From positions 1 through 41,123 of the forward strand of contig JAKAWG010000049.1 in the NCBI GenBank assembly GCA_021817045.1: DNA of 41,123 nucleotides, written 5' to 3'. The translations under genes and the position numbers were made by a program. Positions 24,101-29,526 of this stretch are shown here, piece by piece. The DNA comes from Acidobacteriota bacterium (GTDB taxonomy: Bacteria > Acidobacteriota > Terriglobia > UBA7540). Below the pieces are notes generated by a model. It was not told the origin of the DNA, ran no database searches, and saw only the letters and a program-made list of their open reading frames with translations. Positions within the stretch are counted from its first letter, which is position 1. Every line of letters begins with the position of its first letter.

Positions 24101-24800
24101 CGGCGTTTCCTGCTGCTCGGGCAGCGGTAACATCATCATGAACGTACACAATATCAATTCCACCTATGGTCCGGCCTCATTTGACGAGCCCCAGCGTTTT
24201 GTCTTCAGCGGCCTTTATAACGTTCCTATCGGCAGAGGCCAACGGTTCAACCTGGGCAAAGCCAACTGGCTGGCGGGAGGGTGGGAAGCCACTACCGTTC
24301 TTCAACTGGGCAGCGGGTTGCCTTTCACCGTTTATTGCTGCCCTCGCAATACGCCGGTCAATCAAACCGGGCAGACGTTTGGCGACAGTTGGACACCGGA
24401 CCTGGTTGGCAACCCGCACGCGGTCTCCCAGAATTACCTCCAGTGGTTTAATACGGCTGCTTATGCTACGCCGGAAATTGGGACCTTCGGCAATGTATCG
24501 CTCAACTCCCTGCGTGGCCCATGGATGCACCAGATTGACTTTTCGTTCATGAAGAACTTCTCGTTTACCGAGAGGCACGTCTTGCAATTTCGGCTGGACG
24601 TCTTCAACGCGTTCTCCAGCGAGTACTCTTTTCTGGCTCCGCACGTTCCCGATAATCGCGTAAGCGACAGCCCATCGCCATGCGTGCCGGGACCATCCGG
24701 CAGTTGTCACTTCGGGTCGCTGGTGCCGCTGAACGGACTCGGGGCGACGAACCTGTGGAACCCGAGGGTTATTCAAATGTCACTGCGGTATACGTTCTGA
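21195..24800 (+). CDS. TonB-dependent receptor, Oar-like, with carboxypeptidase-regulatory-like domain (receptor 2)
   Basis: 1201 residues from the ATG at 21195, chosen because GGGAGG lies 9 bases upstream and a signal peptide begins there (M-K-I-I-V-K-G-V-L-L-T-S-I-I-V-A-A-A-G-L-S). The frame is open to 21093. After the signal come a regulatory-like domain (I-L-G-H-I-K-D-V-S-G-A-A-V-P-G-A-K-V), the plug with L-P-L-N-G-R-D-Y-T-T-L and S-Y-T-V-D-G-I-T-N-T-D, and a long barrel ending S-L-R-Y-T-F. This architecture is the large Acidobacteriota Oar-like receptor type, usually linked to import of oligosaccharides or peptides. The plug end has A-Q-V-N-V-A-I-K-S-G-T-N-Q-L-H-G-S. It is preceded by the structured region and followed after 80 bases by the thioredoxin-fold gene, possibly in one operon. 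Confidence 0.92.
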   Translation: MKIIVKGVLLTSIIVAAAGLSMGQSQYGATGTILGHIKDVSGAAVPGAKVTLRNEQTGITRVFTTTSAGDYIFVNQIPDTYEVTVEKTGFKKTRTSGLILQVEQTLRQDFTLQVGSTKQQVTVSASAPMLQTDNTTIGEVVNSRTLSALPLNGRDYTTLISINAGVTEPAGGIQTSIFDQHGVDTTWQGTSVDGQEVGTTSYTVDGITNTDMFFSKAMNLVSADAIQEFKLENGLYSAASGFGSAQVNVAIKSGTNQLHGSAYDYIENDALQPADLINSSLNAVSGTALPLHPAFNQNQFGFALGGPVLIPKIYNGRNKTFWFVAYEGGRQVCALSTCPSSPGTREAQVPTAAERNGDFSDWPFPIYNPLTTGSVPATATDPTGRTVFANNTIPTSMFNPIAQKWLSYFPTPNVSCTMPCLNYTDLVKDAITTDTVNSRVDHKLTNRDELSGTFILSRDIPTYNSNFPDSASTAFTRTRLVGLDLIHTFSPNMINDFRAGYDRELFHEGSVTSFGPNLASQLGFVNGTPNPAFYGLPGLTLNDGYGGPGNNNNGYTQTDNIFEYADNFTLIHGRHTFTIGTDDRRYQLYNIDCFTCNGSVGFTGAYTASNPALAGKPGAENGNGFADFLLGDPFNISAPVPLASDLVNVRSTYWSFFFQDDFHATPRLTANLGIRYDIPEAMHSVTNDGAVLNPATPGGGLIWASNSVTKLVTGAPFASTYYQCCTSNELVPTDHRDISPHVGLAWRPLKNNDHLVLRAGYSISYDVFERFYDLTNYDSNILSVVEANPNYPAATGLENVSPLALSTLWLPPITISPTSVPPPYEFFTQTEWPGNRDPYTQQWGLDTQYQFTNNLMLDIGYVGAHTLNLPQQWEFNAGFNPTVPGDLCNSLRDRSQAIGKNAACLNDPNFQPIDTRDPFPNFAPNAYANALNLYSNYNALQVRLEKRFSQGLQFDANYTWSRAFTTGMSGVSCCSGSGNIIMNVHNINSTYGPASFDEPQRFVFSGLYNVPIGRGQRFNLGKANWLAGGWEATTVLQLGSGLPFTVYCCPRNTPVNQTGQTFGDSWTPDLVGNPHAVSQNYLQWFNTAAYATPEIGTFGNVSLNSLRGPWMHQIDFSFMKNFSFTERHVLQFRLDVFNAFSSEYSFLAPHVPDNRVSDSPSPCVPGPSGSCHFGSLVPLNGLGATNLWNPRVIQMSLRYTF

Positions 24801-24880
24801 CGCGTCTGCGCTATACGGGCACTCAAGCAAAGTGCAGGGAATGGCTTCCCGCGGTTCGCCCCAGGAGGGAGGTTGCAGCG

Positions 24881-25501
24881 ATGGGTTCACAGCAGGCACG
24901 CCTGAGGGCCGCCCTCGAGGTCGTGACAAACGTCGTCATTATAGCTGTCGCGCTGGTTGTCGGGCTGATACTTGTGAGGAGGTACCTCTTCAGGTCGGGT
25001 CCCGGCCGGCCAAGCCCCGCGGTGCGGCTTAAGGTCGGCGAGCGGTTGACAGGGCTCCCCTCGGTTCAGTGGGGAGAGCATACCTTGACGGTGGTCCTGT
25101 ACCTGAGGGAGGGGTGCGTGTTCTGCGAGGCTAGCGTCCCCTTCTATCGGCGGCTGGCCAGGGCCGTGGATAGCAGAGAGCACGCGCTGGGGCTGGTCGG
25201 GGTCTTCCCGAATGGATCCGCGACCGTCGCGAGGTTTGTTCGGTCCGAGGGTCTCGCGATTGCCACAGTGTCAGGCGTTTCTCCCGCAGCGAGCGGCGTG
25301 TTCGCTACCCCCACGGTCATGCTGGCCGACCGAAACGGGAGAGCGGTCAGGTGGTGGGTGGGCCTGCTGACCCGCCAGCAGGAGCGTCAGGTCCTGTCCG
25401 CGTGCGGCCTTGGGCCAGCGGGCCAGGGTCCTTGGAGGGGAGCGGGTGTCCCAGGCGGGCGAATGTCCGCGGGGCTATCAACTAAGGAGGATGCGAAATG
25501 A
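24881..25501 (+). CDS. Membrane-anchored thioredoxin-fold protein (CVFC)
   Basis: 206 residues from the ATG at 24881, preceded by AGGAGGGAGG. Residues about 13-35 form one transmembrane helix (V-V-T-N-V-V-I-I-A-V-A-L-V-V-G-L-I-L). The exported part has a thioredoxin-like fold: V-V-L-Y-L-R-E-G-C79-V-F-C82-E-A-S-V-P-F-Y, then F-A-T-P144-T-V-M-L-A-D with the cis-proline position. It should act as a periplasm-facing thiol-disulfide enzyme, similar in plan to MauD/TlpA-type proteins. Its stop overlaps the start of the ten-cysteine peptide gene as ATGA, so that peptide is the obvious substrate or partner. Half of its 22 or so arginine codons are AGG/AGA, unlike the neighbours, which suggests transfer. 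The last 30 residues look unstructured. Confidence 0.7.
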   Translation: MGSQQARLRAALEVVTNVVIIAVALVVGLILVRRYLFRSGPGRPSPAVRLKVGERLTGLPSVQWGEHTLTVVLYLREGCVFCEASVPFYRRLARAVDSREHALGLVGVFPNGSATVARFVRSEGLAIATVSGVSPAASGVFATPTVMLADRNGRAVRWWVGLLTRQQERQVLSACGLGPAGQGPWRGAGVPGGRMSAGLSTKEDAK

Positions 25502-25770
25502 GGTACGCACTAAGGCTTGTCTTTGCGGTCATGCTCATCCTTGTGGCGCTGCTCTTGCGGGTGCCGGCCGCGTCTGGGCAGGGCGCCGGCTGCAGCGGCA
25601 CGCACTGCTACCCTGACTTGGAGTGCACGGCAAACCATACATGCTACATGCTCTTCGAGTGCCTGAACGGGAGTTGCTGTTTCGAGCCTGTGGGCAATTC
25701 CGGGTCATGCAGCGGTTCCGTCGGATCATGCTCTGAAACAGGCGAATGGGGCTATTGCGGCGTAGACTGA
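25498..25770 (+). CDS. Small secreted cysteine-rich protein (ten Cys)
   Basis: 90 residues, ATG with AAGGAGG seven bases upstream and overlapping the previous stop by four bases. A clear signal peptide (R-Y-A-L-R-L-V-F-A-V-M-L-I-L-V-A-L-L-L-R-V) ends with A-A-S-G-Q near residue 28. The mature part of about 62 residues contains ten cysteines, at 32, 37, 43, 49, 55, 60, 61, 71, 78 and 87, enough for five disulfides. Spacing is fairly regular (4-5 residues) in the first half, and one C-C pair is present. I do not recognise the family. No protease-type leader motif is seen. Coupling to a thioredoxin-fold gene suggests oxidative folding of the product in the periplasm. Toxin, metal binder, redox partner or enzyme subunit are all possible. 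Confidence 0.75.
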   Translation: MRYALRLVFAVMLILVALLLRVPAASGQGAGCSGTHCYPDLECTANHTCYMLFECLNGSCCFEPVGNSGSCSGSVGSCSETGEWGYCGVD

Positions 25771-25964
25771 CGGTGCCTGGTCGGACGGTCCCCAGCTGCA
25801 GGCGGTTGCGCACCCACGCCGCGCCGGGTGCCGTTTTACTGGGGCCCGTTCCGTCCGCGCGCTCGGCCAACGGCCAAATTCGTCCCAGTCGTCCGGGCAA
25901 CGGCCGCCGTCTGGCTCGCCAGGACCTTCCGGCCCCTGCCGCCACGGCTAGCTGGCGCCCCAGC

Positions 25965-26030
25965 GGATTGGGAGCTACGGGGCTTTGGGTTCCGCGCGTG
26001 GTAAAACTGTCGCTGCGGTATACGTTCTAA
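25965..26030 (+). pseudogene. C-terminal stump of a TonB-dependent receptor
   Basis: Twenty-one codons plus TAA encode G-L-G-A-T-G-L-W-V-P-R-V-V-K-L-S-L-R-Y-T-F. This aligns without gaps to the last 21 residues of receptor 2 (G-L-G-A-T-N-L-W-N-P-R-V and so on), 15 identical, and 16 bases CTGCGGTATACGTTCT are identical. The frame extends upstream to 25746 but without receptor-like sequence there, so the body of the gene has been lost. It differs enough from receptor 2 to be a paralogue, not a fresh copy. Confidence 0.8.
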
Positions 26031-26081
26031 AGAACGTTCATTACTAAGAGCACAGTACGGCGCGTTTGCAGCTGAACGCGG

Positions 26082-26119
26082 ATTTCCTTCGCTTCGCTGC
26101 ACGACGCTCAGAATGACGG
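26082..26119 (-). repeat. Dispersed intergenic repeat, inverted copy
   Basis: Read on the minus strand: CCGTCATTCTGAGCGTCGTG then CAGCGAAGCGAAGGAAATC. Same family as 11837-11864 with a short insertion. It lies in the 226-base gap between the receptor stump and the next gene; the remainder of that gap shows nothing recognisable. Confidence 0.65.
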
Positions 26120-26256
26120 CAATACGATCCCGCGAAGCAGGAAAGGAACCGGCTTTTCTTTGCGAGACGCGAACATTTTGTGCTTTAGTGGTAAAGGGAA
26201 TCTGGTATCCGTACTGGATTGAGCCGAAGAAAAACGTTTCCCGGTAGACACTGTCG

Positions 26257-27186
26257 ATGATGCGATTTCTGATACTGGCGTTGGTGCTCAGTCCCGTTTC
26301 GCTCTTCGGCGCTGAAGCCCGTCATGGGGCCACAAAGCTCCCGCCACGCACCGCGCAGGCCGCGCGCCCGGCCGACTGGCATGCGATGGGAGGCGCGCCA
26401 TGCGCTTGGTTCCGACCCATTGAAAACTCGGCCCACACCCTCAACGTCGATCAAACAATACGAATGCTGAGGGCCTTCAGTTTCGATTGCGCAGTTTTTC
26501 CAATCGAGAATCGCCCGCCGAATGATTGGTCCGGCTTTCAAAGGCTGCTTCGGGCCTGCCAAGCCGCCGGGATTGATCTGTGGGCGGTCCTTATTCCGCC
26601 CACTGAAGGAGGGAATTCGCATCCTTACGACACGGACTACGTGAAGTGGTTCCAGGTGCTCGCTCAGCTTTCGTTGAAATATCCTCACTTGCGCGGCGCG
26701 AATATCGACGACTTGTTGGTTGGCTACAACCCGAAAACATTCACCCATGAATATCTCCGCCAGATCTATCAGGCCAAGGAGAAGATCAATCCCCATTTCC
26801 TCTTCGTTCCCACCGTTTATGATCTTGATCGTAGGGAAGCCGAGCAGCTGGCCGGGTGCGTGGACGGTGTTTGGCTCTGGTGGATGAATCTAGAACGTGG
26901 CCTGGGGCTCGCCTCGTTTCTGGAAAACGCGCGTGTGGTGGTCGGCCGGCGCTTTCCTGTTTACGGCGGCATTTACGCGGCTGGAACATCGTGGCACAAG
27001 GAAGGCGAACCCACGGTGCGAGCCTTTATGAGTTCGCTTGAAGACGCTTGCCGGTTCTCGGACGGCGCGGTCGTCTGGGAACTTTCTCTGGAAGCCTCCG
27101 ATCCGTTGCTCCAGATTGCAAAGAGCTACACGCCCGGCGGCTCGGCAAAGCTTGCCGGCAAGTGTGGAGAGGGAGAGATGCGCTAG
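26257..27186 (+). CDS. Secreted TIM-barrel-like protein of unknown function (glycosidase-like)
   Basis: 309 residues with a signal peptide (M-R-F-L-I-L-A-L-V-L-S-P-V-S-L-F-G-A). The body alternates strands and helices as in a beta/alpha barrel: F-D-C-A-V-F-P-I-E-N, A-A-G-I-D-L-W-A-V-L-I-P-P, L-R-G-A-N-I-D-D-L-L-V-G-Y, F-V-P-T-V-Y-D-L-D, D-G-V-W-L-W-W-M-N-L-E and F-P-V-Y-G-G-I-Y-A-A-G. Acidic residues at the strand ends (Asp-Asp after A-N-I and Glu after P-I) are plausible catalytic positions. I cannot place it in a numbered GH family. Its stop TAG is directly followed by the GTG of the IclR gene, so both are probably in one transcript. Context suggests it acts on the same glycan as the lyase at 29527. 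Confidence 0.6.
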   Translation: MMRFLILALVLSPVSLFGAEARHGATKLPPRTAQAARPADWHAMGGAPCAWFRPIENSAHTLNVDQTIRMLRAFSFDCAVFPIENRPPNDWSGFQRLLRACQAAGIDLWAVLIPPTEGGNSHPYDTDYVKWFQVLAQLSLKYPHLRGANIDDLLVGYNPKTFTHEYLRQIYQAKEKINPHFLFVPTVYDLDRREAEQLAGCVDGVWLWWMNLERGLGLASFLENARVVVGRRFPVYGGIYAAGTSWHKEGEPTVRAFMSSLEDACRFSDGAVVWELSLEASDPLLQIAKSYTPGGSAKLAGKCGEGEMR

Positions 27187-28056
27187 GTGCCGGCGAACAA
27201 CTACATCTCGGCTATCGAGCGCGCGATGCTCGTCCTTGAGTCCTTCCGAGGGGAGAAGAATGTTCGCCTGGCGGAGCTGGCGGCGCGCACAAAAATGGTT
27301 AAGAGCTCCGTCTTCCGAATCCTGTTTACGCTCGAGCGGCTTGGGTACGTCGAAAAGAGCCCTGGCGGTCTTTATTCACTGACGCGCCAGCTCAGCGTTT
27401 TGGGCGGAGGGGCGCGGCCGGAACCGGACCTCAGCGTACAGGCTGCGCCGTTCATGGCAACGCTGCTGCATCGCTTTCAGGAAACGGTGAACCTGGGCGT
27501 GCTGGAGGGCAGCGAGGTGCTTTATATCCGCGTCATGGAGAGCCCGCAGGTCTTTCGCCTCGCCGCGCACGCGGGAATGCGCAGCCCGGTTCATTCCACG
27601 GCGCTCGGGAAGTGCCTCCTTTCGGGCCTTTCGCCCGCCGAAGCCGATGAGATCCTGAAGCGCCGTCCCATGCGGGCGTTCACGCCCAAGACGCTGCGCA
27701 ACGGGAAGAGCTTCCATCAAGAACTCAGCCGAGTGCGCCAGCAGGGCTACGCGGTGGACGATGAAGAAGATTCCGCGGGTATTCGATGCCTCGCGGCTCG
27801 CATCCTCGACCCGGCGGGAAACGTGGTGGCCGCAATGAGTATTTCAGCTCCCGCGGTGCGCATGCGGCCGGAGCGCGATCGAGAGGTCGCCGAGGCGCTG
27901 AAAGATGCCTGTGGCCGTATTTCCACACTGCAGGGTTACACACGCGGAGGCCCGGCCTCGCTGGTGGAAGGAAGACGCAGCGCGCCTCCGCAAGCGCCTC
28001 GTGGAGTTTACCGTGAGCGTAACCAGTGGCTCACGGCCCGCTCGCTAAGGAGCTGA
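27187..28056 (+). CDS. IclR-family transcriptional regulator
   Basis: 289 residues from GTG immediately after the previous stop; GGAGAGGGAG lies just upstream. An N-terminal winged helix (Y-I-S-A-I-E-R-A-M-L-V-L-E-S-F, V-R-L-A-E-L-A-A-R-T-K-M-V-K-S-S-V-F-R-I-L) occupies residues 6-65. The IclR effector domain follows with L-A-A-H-A-G-M-R-S-P-V-H-S-T-A-L-G-K-C-L-L-S and a later D-E-E-D-S-A-G-I-R-C-L-A-A-R-I. IclR members such as KdgR sense sugar acids or aromatic acids. Its place at the head of the DegT-lyase-amidohydrolase-symporter cluster makes it the probable local regulator, responding to an imported product. The last 35 residues after S-T-L-Q-G-Y are outside the usual domain. Confidence 0.93.
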   Translation: MPANNYISAIERAMLVLESFRGEKNVRLAELAARTKMVKSSVFRILFTLERLGYVEKSPGGLYSLTRQLSVLGGGARPEPDLSVQAAPFMATLLHRFQETVNLGVLEGSEVLYIRVMESPQVFRLAAHAGMRSPVHSTALGKCLLSGLSPAEADEILKRRPMRAFTPKTLRNGKSFHQELSRVRQQGYAVDDEEDSAGIRCLAARILDPAGNVVAAMSISAPAVRMRPERDREVAEALKDACGRISTLQGYTRGGPASLVEGRRSAPPQAPRGVYRERNQWLTARSLRS

Positions 28057-28133
28057 ATCGGCCAGCCCTTTCCCGCTGCCGAAGATCGAACCTCGAAGCA
28101 GTGCGAAAGAGAATAACGGCAACTTGAATTGAA

Positions 28134-29366
28134 ATGCAACTAGCCCTTACAGGTGGCGCACCCGTTCGCACGAGCCCTTTCCCCTCCTGGCCGATTTATG
28201 GACACGAGGAAGAAGAAATGCTCCTGTCCGTCCTCCGCAGCGGTTCCTGGGGAGGGTACAACGAGAAAGTCGAAGAGTTTGAATCCGAATTTGCGGCCAT
28301 GCACCAAGCCCGGCACGCGGTCTCCTGCGCGAACGGAACGGTCGCACTGGTGGCGGCGCTCCAAGCGCTCGGCTTGAAGGCAGGCGACGAGGTGATTGTT
28401 CCTCCCTTCACGTTCATCGCGACCGCGACCTCCGTGCTGCTCTGCGGTGGAAACCCGGTGTTCGCCGATATTGATCGACAGACCCTGAACCTCTCGCCAG
28501 CCGCTGCCGAGGCGGCGATCACACCGCGGACCCGAGCCATCATCGTGGTTCACTTCGGCGGCTTTCCCGCCGATCTCGATGCTTTTAAGGAGCTGACCGA
28601 GCGGCATAACCTCGCACTGATTGAAGACGCGGCCCACGCTCACGGCGCTCGATGGCGGCGCGTACCGGTGGGGAATTTCGGAGTCGCCGGAACATTCAGC
28701 TTTCAGGCCTTCAAGCTGGTGACCTCCGGCGAGGGCGGCGTTATTGTGGCCAACGATTCAGAATATGCCGACAGGCTTTGGAGCTATTGCAACCAGGGAC
28801 GGCGCAAGGAAGGGGATTGGTACGAACACATCACTCTTGGCACAAATTACCGGCTCACGGGGTTCCAGGCGGCGATTCTCTGCGCGCAGTTGCGCAAACT
28901 GCCTGAGCAAACTCGCAGGCGCGCTGACAATGCCAGCTACCTGCGCCGCCAGTTACAGTCTTTCGAAGGACTAACCATGCCGGAAGAAGATCCCAGGGCA
29001 GACATGCAGCCTTATTATCTCGTCACCCTCCGGTACGACAACTCCTGCTTCGAGGAGGTTTCACGCGATGCGTTCGTCCGCGCCCTTCAGGCGGAGGGTA
29101 TACCCGCGAAAAAGCCTTACTCATACCCTCTCTATCGTAATCCGGTCTTTCAGAATTCGCCGGCGAAATGCAGCAGCGGGTTGGGAATATCGCAGCACTA
29201 TGGTTCCCTGTTTCTCCCGGAAAGCGAAAGGATCTGTAAGGAAGGAATCTGGCTGGAGCACAACCTGCTCCTAGGATCGCATAAGGACATTGATGACATT
29301 GCCGAGGCGTGCGAAAAAGTTCGGCAGCTTGCTCCCCGCCTAAAAGCCCTCGGGCAGAAGGTGTAA
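28134..29366 (+). CDS. DegT/DnrJ/EryC1/StrS-family PLP-dependent enzyme
   Basis: 410 residues, fold type I PLP enzyme of the sugar aminotransferase family. Features: G-S-W-G-G-Y-N near 37-43, C-A-N-G-T-V-A-L (substrate/PLP phosphate), D-E-V-I-V-P-P-F-T-F-I-A-T-A, V-F-A-D-I-D, I-E-D-A-A-H-A-H-G-A (Asp for the PLP nitrogen) and the Schiff-base lysine Lys194 in F-S-F-Q-A-F-K-L-V-T-S-G-E-G-G. Members transaminate keto-sugars or keto-inositols, or dehydrate deoxysugars. Found next to Gfo/Idh/MocA dehydrogenase, it could act on a keto-sugar made by that enzyme; in a catabolic setting it might remove an amino group instead. No nucleotide-sugar genes are near, which argues against antibiotic or LPS sugar synthesis. 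No clear ribosome binding site precedes the ATG. Confidence 0.92.
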   Translation: MQLALTGGAPVRTSPFPSWPIYGHEEEEMLLSVLRSGSWGGYNEKVEEFESEFAAMHQARHAVSCANGTVALVAALQALGLKAGDEVIVPPFTFIATATSVLLCGGNPVFADIDRQTLNLSPAAAEAAITPRTRAIIVVHFGGFPADLDAFKELTERHNLALIEDAAHAHGARWRRVPVGNFGVAGTFSFQAFKLVTSGEGGVIVANDSEYADRLWSYCNQGRRKEGDWYEHITLGTNYRLTGFQAAILCAQLRKLPEQTRRRADNASYLRRQLQSFEGLTMPEEDPRADMQPYYLVTLRYDNSCFEEVSRDAFVRALQAEGIPAKKPYSYPLYRNPVFQNSPAKCSSGLGISQHYGSLFLPESERICKEGIWLEHNLLLGSHKDIDDIAEACEKVRQLAPRLKALGQKV

Positions 29367-29392
29367 GAATTCGTCGGAAAATCCTCGGAGCC

Positions 29393-29420
29393 TGTCATTC
29401 TGAGGGCAGCGAAGAATCGC
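29393..29420 (+). repeat. Dispersed intergenic repeat, third copy
   Basis: TGTCATTCTGAGGGCAGCGA then AGAATCGC, the same family as 11837-11864, in the 160-base gap between the DegT gene and the lyase gene. Confidence 0.65.
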
Positions 29421-29526
29421 GGCGGTCGGTCAAAACGGAATGCCGTCATCCTTCGTGCCGCTCAGGAGCACAAAGTTGGGCGATGTTCCAAGCTTGTGTG
29501 GGGAGGGACGATTGAGGGGGGGGAAA

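Noticed and set aside
25746..25964. Plus-strand open frame leading into the receptor stump
   Set aside because: Only the last 21 codons are receptor-like; upstream residues are low-complexity Arg/Pro-rich and show no alignment to receptor barrels.
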